DNA of 64,000 nucleotides from Flavisolibacter ginsengisoli DSM 18119 (GTDB lineage: Bacteria; Bacteroidota; Bacteroidia; Chitinophagales; Chitinophagaceae), in NCBI RefSeq assembly GCF_900129295.1, contig NZ_FQUU01000008.1:124001-188000 (forward strand). Direction: 5' to 3'. The notes under the pieces are model-generated. The model worked only from the letters and a program-made list of their open reading frames with translations, made no database searches and was not told where the DNA came from. Position 1 is the stretch's first letter; every line of letters starts with the position of its first letter. Made by a program: the position numbers and the translations under genes. Shown piece by piece: positions 16,546 to 26,180 of this stretch.

Positions 16546-17955
16546 TTATTTTAATTCATCCAGCACTTTGTACATCTTTTGAACAATTGCCGAAGCAGAA
16601 CCATTATAATTATTGACTAAAAAAGAAAAGATATAATCTTTACCATCAGCTGAATGCTGGTAACCGCAAAATCCTTTAACGGCATTTATTGTTCCGCTTT
16701 TCATTTTCATTTTATTGTATTCAGGAAGTGCATCATAAAAGCCGGAAAACCAATTTTGCTTTTTTGCATATTGCAACACTGTCACCTGTGCATGCGTGGT
16801 AACCCGGTTAAGAGGTGACAGTCCTGAACCATCAACTATATTTAATTCAGTGATCTCAATACCTTTTTCCTTCCAGAAGTTCCTTAGGATATCTACGCCT
16901 ATTTCAGTGTCACCAAAGCCTTCCTTTTTTAGAGCCAGCGTTTCGATAAGTGCCTCTCCATATAGATTGATGCTTTTTTTAAAGAACCAATAGATAATAG
17001 AATCAAGGGATGGAGAACGGAAGGTCAGTAATTCATGTTCAGCACTTACATCCTTTAATGAATAGTCTTCACTGCCATTATATAATTTAGTTCCTCCTTT
17101 AATAGAAATATTCGCTTTTCGCAGAGTGGATTCGATTTCTTCAGCAAAAGACAATGCAGGATAAGGTAATGAACCTGAGATAGTAAAGTTTTTATCCTGT
17201 TGGGGTATAGTTCCTGTAGTGAATCCAAATTGACTATACGGTGCCAGGTAGATATATCCATTGTCACCACTACCCTTTTTACCGGTTTTAATGCCATTGT
17301 GCAACTGGAAAGATGATGTGCCATTTCCTTTTGTAATGATGCGGGTGGTATCACCAGGTTTATTCCCTGGCTTCAAAACCAGGTCATACTGGTTCTCATT
17401 CCAGTTGATGGCCCTGCTGCCTGCACCGTAATAATTACCTATGTCATCCCATATCCAGCCTCCCGGGGTGGGCTGAAAGGAAAATGAAGACTCATCCAGG
17501 TAAATGGTGCCCTGCACCTGTTTGATATTTAAAGAACGAAGCTTAGAAACTATGGTATTAAGTATGGCTTCCCTTTTTGTATCCTGGTAACGCCAACTGC
17601 CAAATGTAGGATCTCCACTGCCTTTGATGAAAAGGTCACCTTTCAATACATTTCCTTCGAATTTTCCATTTGTAGTCACTATAGTATTAAATCTAAAATC
17701 ACTTCCCAGTAATTCATAGCAAGCAGCACCGGTTATGATTTTTTGCGTAGATGCAGGAGCCAACCCGATACCGGCATTCTTTTCAAAAACAATCTTACCG
17801 GTTTTCTCTTCGATAACATAAAGAGAGGCAATGGCATGTCTTAATTGGGAGTCGTTTTCAAAAGACCTGAAAGCTTTTTCAATATTCCCTGAAACAGATT
17901 GACCGAAGGACGGTAAATATGATAATAAAAGACTGAAAAGAAGTAGTTTTTTCAT
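16546..17955 (-). CDS. dacB: D-alanyl-D-alanine carboxypeptidase/endopeptidase, S13 (PBP4) family
   Basis: This 469-residue periplasmic enzyme trims or cleaves peptidoglycan peptides. The signal peptide is MKKLLLFSLLLSYLPSFGQS. The SxxK active-site motif is STQK (Ser69, Lys72) in LAPASTQKIITGAACYELL. The second motif SIN is in KKSINLYGEALIETLAL, and the third box, KSGT, is in KMKSGTINAVKGFCGY. A large insertion domain lies between motifs 1 and 2, as expected for S13. The start at 17955 matches the signal peptide. The cinA start lies only 37 bp away in the opposite direction, so each promoter probably lies inside the other gene. Confidence 0.93.
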   Translation of the reverse strand: MKKLLLFSLLLSYLPSFGQSVSGNIEKAFRSFENDSQLRHAIASLYVIEEKTGKIVFEKNAGIGLAPASTQKIITGAACYELLGSDFRFNTIVTTNGKFEGNVLKGDLFIKGSGDPTFGSWRYQDTKREAILNTIVSKLRSLNIKQVQGTIYLDESSFSFQPTPGGWIWDDIGNYYGAGSRAINWNENQYDLVLKPGNKPGDTTRIITKGNGTSSFQLHNGIKTGKKGSGDNGYIYLAPYSQFGFTTGTIPQQDKNFTISGSLPYPALSFAEEIESTLRKANISIKGGTKLYNGSEDYSLKDVSAEHELLTFRSPSLDSIIYWFFKKSINLYGEALIETLALKKEGFGDTEIGVDILRNFWKEKGIEITELNIVDGSGLSPLNRVTTHAQVTVLQYAKKQNWFSGFYDALPEYNKMKMKSGTINAVKGFCGYQHSADGKDYIFSFLVNNYNGSASAIVQKMYKVLDELK

Positions 17956-17992
17956 GGCTTCGTACATTGCGCTAAAATTAAGAGATTCACTG

Positions 17993-19258
17993 ATGAAAGA
18001 AGTTAATGCTTGTATAATAACTATCGGAGATGAATTGTTGATAGGTCAAACCATTGATACCAACAGTGCATTTATTGCGCAGGAGTTGAATAAGATTGGC
18101 ATTTGGGTAAAAAGAAGAGTGGCTATCGGGGATAATAAAGAAGAAATTCTAAATACGCTAACTGAAGCAAGTAAAGAAAATGAGGTGATTATCATAACCG
18201 GAGGACTTGGTCCTACTGCCGATGATATTACCAAGCCTACCCTATGCGAGTATTTTCATTCAAAGATCACCATTGATGAAGGTGCCCTTCAAAACGTGAA
18301 AGACATTTTCTCTAAATTGAATAAGCCATTGACTGGTAGAAACCTGAAGCAGGCAGAAGTACCGGACAATTGCACGGTATTACCAAATCTTCGGGGTACA
18401 GCACCAGGAATGTGGTTTGAAAAGGATAACGTATTCTATGTGTCTTTACCCGGAGTTCCAAACGAAATGAAAGGATTGATGCAAAATAGTGTAGCTCCCA
18501 AATTGAAAGATTCACTGGAGTTACCGGCAGTTGTACACCGCACTTTGCTGACATCCGGAATTGGCGAATCAACCATAGCAGACGTACTGGAAGATTTTGA
18601 AAGGGATTTGCCAGGTCATATTAAACTGGCTTACCTCCCATCTTATGGAATGGTTCGTTTACGACTTACAGGAAGGGGAAGCGATAAGGAAATGGTAGAC
18701 CAGGAAGTATCCGTCCAATTTGAAAAAATGAAGCCCCTGGTAGCAGAATGGATGGTTGCTGATTCTGACATTAGTCTTCAACAAGCTGTAAGTAACCTTT
18801 TAAAGAAATTGGGCAAAACGGTGGCAACTGCTGAAAGTTGTACTGGCGGATATATAGCGCACCTAATTACCTCAAAAGCTGGTTCCTCTGCAATTTTTAA
18901 TGGAAGTATCGTTTCGTATTCTAATAAAGTAAAAGAAAATGTATTAGGGGTAAAGGAGGAAACGATCAGGAATTTTGGAGCAGTTAGCGAGCAAACCGTG
19001 AAAGAAATGGTTCAGGGCGTATTAAGTTGTATTGACAGCGATTATGCGCTTGCTACATCCGGAATCATGGGACCTGATGGAGGTTCTGTAGAAAAGCCTG
19101 TAGGCATGGTTTGGATAGCTGTAGGGAATAAAAACAATGTAAAGGCAGCTCAATATAAATTCAGGTACGATCGCACCAGGAATATTGAAATGACAGCGCA
19201 GGCAGCATTAACCATGTTGCGGGGCTTTATCTTAGAACAGGAGACCTTGAAGGATTAA
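17993..19258 (+). CDS. cinA: CinA family protein (NMN deamidase / ADP-ribose pyrophosphatase type)
   Basis: The 421-residue two-domain cytoplasmic protein has an N-terminal MoaB/Mog-like domain, ACIITIGDELLIGQTIDTNS (residues 4-23), with IITGGLGPTADDITKP. The C-terminal CinA domain has TVATAESCTGGYIAHLIT and ALATSGIMGPDGGS. Characterised members deamidate nicotinamide mononucleotide in pyridine nucleotide salvage. The ATG at 17993 is preferred. The longer frame from 17954 overlaps the dacB start and adds 13 residues not seen in the family, and AAGAG lies upstream of 17993. It is a full-length CinA. Confidence 0.93.
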   Translation: MKEVNACIITIGDELLIGQTIDTNSAFIAQELNKIGIWVKRRVAIGDNKEEILNTLTEASKENEVIIITGGLGPTADDITKPTLCEYFHSKITIDEGALQNVKDIFSKLNKPLTGRNLKQAEVPDNCTVLPNLRGTAPGMWFEKDNVFYVSLPGVPNEMKGLMQNSVAPKLKDSLELPAVVHRTLLTSGIGESTIADVLEDFERDLPGHIKLAYLPSYGMVRLRLTGRGSDKEMVDQEVSVQFEKMKPLVAEWMVADSDISLQQAVSNLLKKLGKTVATAESCTGGYIAHLITSKAGSSAIFNGSIVSYSNKVKENVLGVKEETIRNFGAVSEQTVKEMVQGVLSCIDSDYALATSGIMGPDGGSVEKPVGMVWIAVGNKNNVKAAQYKFRYDRTRNIEMTAQAALTMLRGFILEQETLKD

Positions 19259-19278
19259 TGCGGCATTCCTTATTTTTG
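19247..19278 (+). promoter_or_regulatory. Candidate promoter for the E2 gene
   Basis: TTG (19247-19249), 21 bp of spacing and TATTTTTG (19271-19278) match the Bacteroidota consensus. The -33 element lies inside the end of cinA. The leader to the ATG at 19413 would be about 128 nt. Confidence 0.45.
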
Positions 19279-19412
19279 GCGCAAATTCCATGGACGGAAT
19301 GCTAATGATTGCTGTATTTTCTTAATAGGTGCTCTGAAAAAGGCATCCTGTGTGAAAGTCATGCTGGTTGCATTGTGGCCTGGAAGGTTAAAACGAAACT
19401 TTAAATTATTAT

Positions 19413-20789
19413 ATGGCTACTGTAGACCTGGTAATGCCTAAGATGGGCGAAAGCATAATGGAAGCGACCATTTTAAAATGGCTTAAGAACCCCGGAGATG
19501 CTGTCAAAATGGATGAAACTGTTTTGGAAATTGCAACAGATAAAGTGGATAGTGAGGTGCCTTCTACAGCAGAAGGTGTTCTTTCTGAAATTCTATTTAA
19601 TGTAAATGATGTCGTTCCAATAGGTACTGTCATTGCTCGAATAAAAACAGGAGCAGGAGAATCAGTGGCAACTTCTCCCTCTACACCTGCACCAACTGTC
19701 CAGGAGCCATCTTATACATCACATAGTATCCAGGAAGATAATGCTCCAAAGCCACAGGTAAGTTCAGCATCCTATTCTACTGTAAATAGCAGTAATGAAA
19801 CTGGCTCAAATGGTAACAAATTCTATTCTCCCCTGGTTTTGAATATTGCTGCGCAGGAAGGTGTTAGCATGGTAGAACTTGAAAATATTCGTGGTACCGG
19901 CAATGAGGGAAGGGTAACAAAACGAGACATACTTCAATATGTAAACGAAAGAAGAAGTGGAAAAGCCCCAGCCAATACTGGCGCTTCACCTCAACCCCAG
20001 CAAACATCATCTCCCCGTGAGCAACAAATGATGATTCCGGTGAATAAAGTTGAGTCCTCTGCCCCTACTACCTATAGCGGCAATGTGGAGATCATTGAAA
20101 TGGACCGGATGCGCAGATTGATAGCCGACCATATGGTGCGCAGTAAACACACCAGCCCCCATGTAACATCATTTACTGAAGCAGACGTGACCAACCTGGT
20201 ATTGTGGCGGGAAAAGGTGAAGAAAGAATTTGAAAAGCGGGAGGGAACAAAGATCACTTTTACTCCTTTGTTCATTGAAGCCATTGTTCGCTGTATCAGG
20301 AAGTTTCCATTGATCAACAGTTCCCTGGATGGAAATAATATTGTTGTCAAAAAAGATATAAACATTGGCATGGCTACAGCCCTGCCCACAGGAAATCTTA
20401 TTGTGCCTGTGATCAGGAATGCCGACCAGCTAAATATGGTAGGCCTGGCCAAAAAAGTCAATAGCCTGGCCGACGCTGCACGTAATAATAAATTAAAACC
20501 GGAAGACATTGCAGACGGAACATTTACCCTTACCAATGTAGGAACGTTTGGAAGCCTTATGGGAACACCGATCATTAACCAGCCACAAGTTGCCATATTA
20601 GCTGTTGGTGCTATCAAAAAACGCCCGGTTGTGATAGAAACACCTCATGGCGATAGTATAGCCATCCGGCACATGATGTATTTATCTATGAGTTATGACC
20701 ACCGGATAGTAGATGGCAGCCTTGGGGCCACATTCCTTACCGCTGTAGCCAATGAGCTTCAGAATTTTGATATCAACAGGGAGTATTAA
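19413..20789 (+). CDS. 2-oxoacid dehydrogenase E2 (dihydrolipoamide acyltransferase)
   Basis: The 458-residue E2 core of a branched-chain-type 2-oxoacid dehydrogenase has three parts. The N-terminal lipoyl domain carries Lys44 in the ATDKVDSE motif. A Ser/Pro/Thr/Gln-rich linker leads to the peripheral-subunit-binding domain (FYSPLVLNIAAQEGVSMVEL ... GRVTKRDILQYV, about residues 140-190). The C-terminal acyltransferase domain has SYDHRIVDGSLGATFL, with His430 and Asp434. The MGESIMEATI N-terminus is typical of the branched-chain E2 of Bacteroidota. E1 genes are not adjacent, and lpdA lies 16 kb away. It ends with a strong terminator. Confidence 0.93.
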   Translation: MATVDLVMPKMGESIMEATILKWLKNPGDAVKMDETVLEIATDKVDSEVPSTAEGVLSEILFNVNDVVPIGTVIARIKTGAGESVATSPSTPAPTVQEPSYTSHSIQEDNAPKPQVSSASYSTVNSSNETGSNGNKFYSPLVLNIAAQEGVSMVELENIRGTGNEGRVTKRDILQYVNERRSGKAPANTGASPQPQQTSSPREQQMMIPVNKVESSAPTTYSGNVEIIEMDRMRRLIADHMVRSKHTSPHVTSFTEADVTNLVLWREKVKKEFEKREGTKITFTPLFIEAIVRCIRKFPLINSSLDGNNIVVKKDINIGMATALPTGNLIVPVIRNADQLNMVGLAKKVNSLADAARNNKLKPEDIADGTFTLTNVGTFGSLMGTPIINQPQVAILAVGAIKKRPVVIETPHGDSIAIRHMMYLSMSYDHRIVDGSLGATFLTAVANELQNFDINREY

Positions 20790-20803
20790 AACAGTAATAA
20801 TAG

Positions 20804-20852
20804 ATAGGGAGAACCATTATGCTATTTGTGTATTGGTTCTCCCTATTCTTTT
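20804..20852 (+). terminator. Strong terminator after E2 gene
   Basis: A perfect 13-bp stem (20804-20816 with 20834-20846, ATAGGGAGAACCA and complement) with a 17-base loop is followed by a T-rich tract. Confidence 0.85.
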
Positions 20853-20897
20853 AAGCTTATAAAAAGTACAGCCATCCGCAAAGAATTATCAAACTCC

Positions 20898-21389
20898 TCA
20901 TTTACCAAAATGTTTTTTGTCAAAGCTGTAATGCCGGCCCCTTCTTTTTACTACAAATAGATCTCCATATTCATTGTCAGCAAGATCCCCTGGGATAACC
21001 TTTGACCCTATAAGCGTATTGACAATATTATTTACTGTATTGGAATGGCCAACTATCAATATATTTTCCTTCCTGTTCCTTAATAGCTTTACCAGGCTGG
21101 TATCAAGGGGTTCATAGATTTGAATAGAAAGATTTAATGCTTTTGCCAAAGGCTGTGCAGTTGACCTGGTGCGTAAAAAATTTGTAGAATAAATGGAACG
21201 AATATGCTTATGCATCAATTGATCTTTCAAGGCTTCTGCCCTTTCCTTTCCCTCCTCAGACAAAGGAACGTCACTTCCCATGGAGGTGGTTGTTTCCTTT
21301 TCGGCATGACGCACAACAAAATAACTGGCTGACTTACAGGAATGAAGGAGTAATAATACCAATAATAGCCTGGCAATACGCATATTCAT
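20898..21389 (-). CDS. Histidine phosphatase family lipoprotein (SixA/PhoE-like)
   Basis: The 163-residue protein has a lipoprotein signal, ARLLLVLLLLHSC. Directly after it comes the histidine phosphatase motif YFVVRHAEKE (RHG-type, here RHAEK, nucleophile His). The second half has NILIVGHSNTVNNIVNTLIG, which provides the second catalytic His. PLSEEGKERAEAL is also typical. The membrane anchor puts the catalytic domain in the periplasm, unlike cytoplasmic SixA, so a phosphoprotein substrate is less likely and a small phosphoester is possible. That is inference. The nearest start, MNMRIAR, is used; a second ATG two codons later is equally possible. Confidence 0.85.
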   Translation of the reverse strand: MNMRIARLLLVLLLLHSCKSASYFVVRHAEKETTTSMGSDVPLSEEGKERAEALKDQLMHKHIRSIYSTNFLRTRSTAQPLAKALNLSIQIYEPLDTSLVKLLRNRKENILIVGHSNTVNNIVNTLIGSKVIPGDLADNEYGDLFVVKRRGRHYSFDKKHFGK

Positions 21390-21468
21390 ATTATTAACAC
21401 ATTAAAGATAAACAGGTCTATGATTTGAATAGTCTATTTAGTAAATTAGGTAATCAAATCTTTAAACT

Positions 21469-22188
21469 ATGAAGCAATTGTCTGAAACATGGTTTGCCGA
21501 AGGATATATAGATTTTGAGTTAAAGAAGTATACCTTATTGGCTTACCTGCAAGAGATCAATAAGTATTTCAATCAGAATAAGCTCTATCCGCAATTGGCA
21601 GATCTCATCTTTCATTACAACAATATTGTTGCCTTTAGAGAAAATAAGAAATACCTGCAGGAACACTTCCCAAAGAAATTAACAGGCATTCAAATAGAAA
21701 AACTTCAATTATTATATGAACAAATGATTGCGGATGATGAACTCATGCAACAACTGGAAGAGATCATCAATTATTCAGCTAATGAAATGAAGACTACCAT
21801 TAGTAGCGGAACTGAACTGTATGAATTTGTAGAAGAAAAGCTGACCATTACACCTGTGGGCCTTGTACCTCTTGATAACCAGGAAGGCTATTTCTTTTTA
21901 AGTGCAGGGTATGTCAAAGCTACCCGGGTTTATCATTACCGGTTGTCCATATTTGAAAAACATGATGAAAAGTTCAGGAGCATCCGTACCTCTTACCTTG
22001 ATGAAATGCGCCGCAGTCTTGTTAACACTTATGAAAACCTGAAGTATGACCTCATTAAAAACCGGACTGATTTGCCCAATCCGGCTGTTTATTGTATTGA
22101 AACCGAGCTCCAGTTCCCGGTAGAAGAGACCTTGTTACCCATAGCCAAAAGGAGCCTCGTGAAATACCTTTCACCTTCTGTTGGATAA
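21469..22188 (+). CDS. Conserved hypothetical protein (239 aa)
   Basis: This soluble, acidic, helix-rich protein has no signal peptide or membrane segment and no motif I recognise. The first half is mostly helical (KYTLLAYLQEINKYFNQNKLYPQLADL; a coiled-coil-like LQLLYEQMIADDELMQQLEEI). The second half is more beta-like (GYFFLSAGYVKATRVYHYRLSIF) and ends with TELQFPVEETLLPIAKRSLV. The ordered sequence and codon pattern indicate a genuine gene, and I believe relatives occur across Bacteroidota as uncharacterised proteins. It is a single gene, divergent from the phosphatase (79 bp between starts). No function is proposed. Confidence 0.65.
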   Translation: MKQLSETWFAEGYIDFELKKYTLLAYLQEINKYFNQNKLYPQLADLIFHYNNIVAFRENKKYLQEHFPKKLTGIQIEKLQLLYEQMIADDELMQQLEEIINYSANEMKTTISSGTELYEFVEEKLTITPVGLVPLDNQEGYFFLSAGYVKATRVYHYRLSIFEKHDEKFRSIRTSYLDEMRRSLVNTYENLKYDLIKNRTDLPNPAVYCIETELQFPVEETLLPIAKRSLVKYLSPSVG

Positions 22189-22224
22189 ATTATTGACTAA
22201 GGATTAAAGAAAGCAATTCACACA

Positions 22225-25149
22225 TTAAAAAACACCATATTCAAGACCCCATTCTTTGCCTTTTTTTACAGCCGGCACTCCATCGGTTATCCATTTAGGA
22301 GCTGGCTGACCTTTCAATAGCCAATCAAAATACTGTTGTTCCCGAACCTGAATATCCTTCCGGTTCTTGCGTTCAACAAGGTTATGCGCCTCCCCGTTAT
22401 AATTCAGCAGCCACACTTTTTTACCTAATCGCCTCATGGCTGTAAAAAATTCTATTCCCTGGTACCATGGCACTGCACCGTCGGCATCGTTAGCCATTAT
22501 AACCAATGGTGTAGTTACCTTCTTCAAATGGAAAAATGGCGAGTTCTCCATATAAAGATCAGGTCTTTCCCATGGGGTTGAGCCGATGCGGCTTTGGCCT
22601 TTTTCATATTGCGACTGCCTGTTGTTGCCACTCTCCCAACGTATGCCTCCATAGGCGCTAAACATATTTACCACAGGTGCTCCTGCCCATGCAGCTTTAA
22701 ATAAATTAGTTGCTGTGATCAGGTAAGCCACCTGGTAACCTCCCCAGCTTTGTCCTTGTATAGCCATGTTCTTCCCATCCACCCACTTTCGGTTAGCTAA
22801 AGATTTAGCAGCACTAACTATATAATTATAGGCATCCTTTCCCGGATGGCCTTTTGTATAATAAATATCCGGCGCCAAAACCAGGTAGCCGCGGCTTACA
22901 AAAAAAGGAATATTTAGGCGGCTGGGTGTAGGTGCAGGAGCGGAATAATTGTATAATCCATCACTCAATTTTTCATAGAAGTAAAAGATTACAGGATATT
23001 TTTTGGAAGCATCAAAATCTTCTGGCTTGTATAAAATTCCTGTTCCCTGTTTTCCATCGAAGGCCTTCCATTTGTACAATTCCGTAGTTCCCCAATTATA
23101 ATTTGCCTGCTGGGTATTTAAGGCTGTTATTTTAATACTATTATCAATATCTAAAGGCAAGGATAAATTGCTATGCTCATTATTACCATTAATAAGAAAT
23201 AAATTAGGGGATTGTATGAAATTCTCCCTCGTATATAAGATGGTTTGTCCGTTTTTTGCCTTGGTTAGTGCATTGAAATTATATTCCCCAAATCCCAGCG
23301 TATGTAAATTTAGTTTATTGTCAAGGGTACTATATGCATAACCTGTTTGCTTTGTTACCTGATTCTGCACTTTAAAAAATACCGGCTGGTAACTGGTGAA
23401 AAACTTCTCATCTTCGTCTAGCCGTATATACCGATAAGTGTTCTTAAGCCTGCGCCCTGATGCAGTTAAATTAACAGGTTGCGATATACCAGCAGGATCA
23501 ACTTTCCACACATCATATCGGTCATAAATGTACACTGCCGAATCCCCTTTGTGCCAACCCATCAAGCCATAAGGACCGGGATCATCCGGGACATCATTTT
23601 CTTCGTTATATAAAGGCACCGGGATGTTAGAAGTAATATTTTTCAAACCTTTCCCGTTCCATGAAAAATAATGCTTCTCTTTAGCATCATATAAGAGTAT
23701 ATATTTCCCTGTAGAGGAAGGATAAATACCACCATCATGATTTTTTTTGACCAATGTGGTATGCCCCGTAAGCACATCCATGGAATAAACATCGCTTTTG
23801 CCATTGCCCAACCATTGTGTTTCCACTCTCCTGCCTGTATCGGTGATGGCAACAAACATATTCCCGTCTCCTTCATTGGTTGGGATTATAGTTGGTAATC
23901 CTTCATTTGCCAGTTGTCTTATTTTTTGCGAAGAGAAATCATACACTGCAAGGAAGCTTTTTTTCAAATCAGACGGCAACCGTAATAATTGTTGTGTTTG
24001 CAAATAGTCATCCTTATAGTTCCAGATATCAAGTTTGACCAGGTCAATATCAACCAAACTTGTGTCTTTTGGTTTTGGTAAGGGAATGGTTCCAAAAAAT
24101 AACCGCTTGCCGGTTTTACTGAAGCTAACCTGTCCATTCTCACTTACAGTCATACCGAGTTGCATACCTGGCGTGTTCTTATCCAATAATAAATTTGCAC
24201 TATCACCCCCAGCCTGGTATAAGTATACACCATAAAATTTCTGCAGTGCATTGGTAGTAGTGTCCCTTTCGCCTACAAAAGCTATTTTATCTCCTGCTTC
24301 AGTTAAGGCAAAGTTTCTAAAATCATTTCCACCTTTAATAATAGTATCAGGTTTCCCCTGTAAAAGATCATAAACAACGACTCCATTCACAGAAGCAGAA
24401 TCCCTGGAATTCTTTGTAATCCTCATCAATAGTTTCTGCCCATATGCATTAAAGAAATATTCACTGACGTTTCTGAATACCTTATCTTTTTTATTGTTTG
24501 GGCTATATAGAATAAGGTCAGTTCCCTCTAATGCTCCAGCCACTGAAGCAGGGTCTTCTTCCGCATCTATATTGTCGACTGTACCAGCCTTTATATTTTT
24601 AATTTCTGTCACCAGCAGCAACAAAGAATCAATGGTCTTTTTTAAACTATCAACCGTTTTCTGAGTGGGAGCTGTGCCTGGCTTGCCTGGATCCTTTTCC
24701 TTTTGAATGGCAATCCATCCACCTGCCTTTTGAGGTGTCTTAAATGACCTGATGCGAGCCCATTTCTTTATTTCCTTATTGCCTAACTCTAATACCCCAA
24801 CCGAATCTTTGGGCATATCATCTGCCTTTTTCTTTTTAATTTTTGCTTCCCTGGTTTCCTTGTACGCTGGTTTTATTTTGAATACAACAAACCGGTTGTC
24901 TTCTGATATCACAGCTCCATACCCTCTTGGTACAACGATTTTTTGAGATGTATCCTGAGAAGGAAGAATATACAAACAAGCATCACCCTCCTGTGGCGTT
25001 ATAGAATATACTATCCACTTGCCATCATTTGAGATCATCCGTTCGCCTATGCTTTGCCATCCATCGTATACTGAATGATCAAGCGGAGGCTTTTGGGAGA
25101 AAGCGTAAAAAGAACTAAGAATACAACACAGGAAAACCGGTAGCTTCAT
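22225..25149 (-). CDS. S9 family serine peptidase (DPP-IV/acylaminoacyl-peptidase-like), secreted
   Basis: The 974-residue exported peptidase has a signal peptide, MKLPVFLCCILSSFYAFSQ. A long N-terminal beta-propeller (about residues 30-690) includes a Lys/Asp-rich insertion near residues 105-200. The C-terminal alpha/beta hydrolase domain has the nucleophile elbow IQGQSWGGYQVAYLI, the Asp in VIMANDADGAVPWYQG and the His in NYNGEAHNLVERK. It is longer than typical DPP-IV proteins (about 700-750), mainly in the propeller. It probably degrades peptides in the periplasm. It follows the EamA transporter by 37 bp on the same strand, possibly co-transcribed, which hints at uptake or export of small products (inference). 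Confidence 0.9.
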   Translation of the reverse strand: MKLPVFLCCILSSFYAFSQKPPLDHSVYDGWQSIGERMISNDGKWIVYSITPQEGDACLYILPSQDTSQKIVVPRGYGAVISEDNRFVVFKIKPAYKETREAKIKKKKADDMPKDSVGVLELGNKEIKKWARIRSFKTPQKAGGWIAIQKEKDPGKPGTAPTQKTVDSLKKTIDSLLLLVTEIKNIKAGTVDNIDAEEDPASVAGALEGTDLILYSPNNKKDKVFRNVSEYFFNAYGQKLLMRITKNSRDSASVNGVVVYDLLQGKPDTIIKGGNDFRNFALTEAGDKIAFVGERDTTTNALQKFYGVYLYQAGGDSANLLLDKNTPGMQLGMTVSENGQVSFSKTGKRLFFGTIPLPKPKDTSLVDIDLVKLDIWNYKDDYLQTQQLLRLPSDLKKSFLAVYDFSSQKIRQLANEGLPTIIPTNEGDGNMFVAITDTGRRVETQWLGNGKSDVYSMDVLTGHTTLVKKNHDGGIYPSSTGKYILLYDAKEKHYFSWNGKGLKNITSNIPVPLYNEENDVPDDPGPYGLMGWHKGDSAVYIYDRYDVWKVDPAGISQPVNLTASGRRLKNTYRYIRLDEDEKFFTSYQPVFFKVQNQVTKQTGYAYSTLDNKLNLHTLGFGEYNFNALTKAKNGQTILYTRENFIQSPNLFLINGNNEHSNLSLPLDIDNSIKITALNTQQANYNWGTTELYKWKAFDGKQGTGILYKPEDFDASKKYPVIFYFYEKLSDGLYNYSAPAPTPSRLNIPFFVSRGYLVLAPDIYYTKGHPGKDAYNYIVSAAKSLANRKWVDGKNMAIQGQSWGGYQVAYLITATNLFKAAWAGAPVVNMFSAYGGIRWESGNNRQSQYEKGQSRIGSTPWERPDLYMENSPFFHLKKVTTPLVIMANDADGAVPWYQGIEFFTAMRRLGKKVWLLNYNGEAHNLVERKNRKDIQVREQQYFDWLLKGQPAPKWITDGVPAVKKGKEWGLEYGVF

Positions 25150-25186
25150 AAAGATTTATATAGGCATTAAAAATAAGCATAGCCCT

Positions 25187-26074
25187 TTAATTTGATGATG
25201 ATTTTAGTCGTGTATACCGTAATAAATGAATCATATGAAAGGCCACTGCCAATGCTATCAGTCCAAAACCCACATAAAACCATTTACTGAGCTTTTCATT
25301 CTCATGGTAAATCACAAAGGCGAGCAAAATACCATACACGGGTTCAAGGGTAAGCGTGAGGTTCATGGTAAAAGCTGATATTTTTTTCAGGGAACGTATA
25401 TACAGGAAAAAGGTCATTATGGTACAAACCCAACTCAGTAAGACCAGCCACAACCAATCCATTGCAACTGGTATATGATGCTGTTCCGGGAAGAAATACT
25501 GGTATGCAGGCAGTAACAGGCTTAAACCTGCAAATCCTCCTGTAAGTTGGTAAAGCGTGATCTGGTCTGGGGCATATTGGTCAACAATTTTTTTATTTAA
25601 TACAGAAACCAATACAGTAAGTAATGCGGACAACAAGCCTATGATGATACCAACAGAGAACTGTACATGGGTATTATAGATTATGACAATACCCGCAATG
25701 GCAAATAATCCCAGGAATATCTCAATTGTATCAAATCTTTTGCGCAGCAGCAAAGGCTCAATAACTGATGCCAACAAGGCAGATGTTGATAAAGTAGTTA
25801 GGGCAATAGTAATATTGGCATATTTGATACTACCATAAAAACATACCCAGTGCAATGCCTGGATGAATCCAATACAACTAATAAGAAAGATCGACCTGGA
25901 GGGCAGTTTCTTTATCTTATTCATAAAGAAATATAATACCCATAGCGAAACAGTAGTGATCAGTAGCCTATACCAGACCAACCATGTCTGGTCAAGTGTT
26001 ATTACCCTTCCCAGCACACCAGTAAAACCCCATAAAAAAACCGCAGTATGTAACTGCAGCAAAGCCTTTCGCAT
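25187..26074 (-). CDS. EamA/DMT family transporter
   Basis: The roughly 295-residue integral membrane protein has ten predicted hydrophobic helices arranged as two EamA repeats. The first repeat starts LQLHTAVFLWGFTGVLGRVI. The second includes FSVGIIIGLLSALLTVLVSVLNKKI and LTLEPVYGILLAFVIYHENEKLS. The glutamate-proline in LTLEPVYG is characteristic of DMT transporters. The substrate cannot be predicted; family members export amino acids or metabolites. The ATG at 26074 fits the first helix; a second ATG two codons upstream is possible. It is divergent from the ABC ATPase gene (107 bp). Confidence 0.88.
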   Translation of the reverse strand: MRKALLQLHTAVFLWGFTGVLGRVITLDQTWLVWYRLLITTVSLWVLYFFMNKIKKLPSRSIFLISCIGFIQALHWVCFYGSIKYANITIALTTLSTSALLASVIEPLLLRKRFDTIEIFLGLFAIAGIVIIYNTHVQFSVGIIIGLLSALLTVLVSVLNKKIVDQYAPDQITLYQLTGGFAGLSLLLPAYQYFFPEQHHIPVAMDWLWLVLLSWVCTIMTFFLYIRSLKKISAFTMNLTLTLEPVYGILLAFVIYHENEKLSKWFYVGFGLIALAVAFHMIHLLRYTRLKSSSN

Positions 26075-26180
26075 GATCAAAGAAACATAAAATCCACTAT
26101 AAGCCCCGGACTCAATTACTTGATTATCTTTAGACGGCAGTCCTCATGTTCATTTCTATTAAAAAGCATTCGACCGTTAT

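Noticed and set aside
20072-20617. 181-codon minus-strand frame inside the E2 gene
   Set aside because: It is the complement of a well-supported acyltransferase domain with all its motifs.
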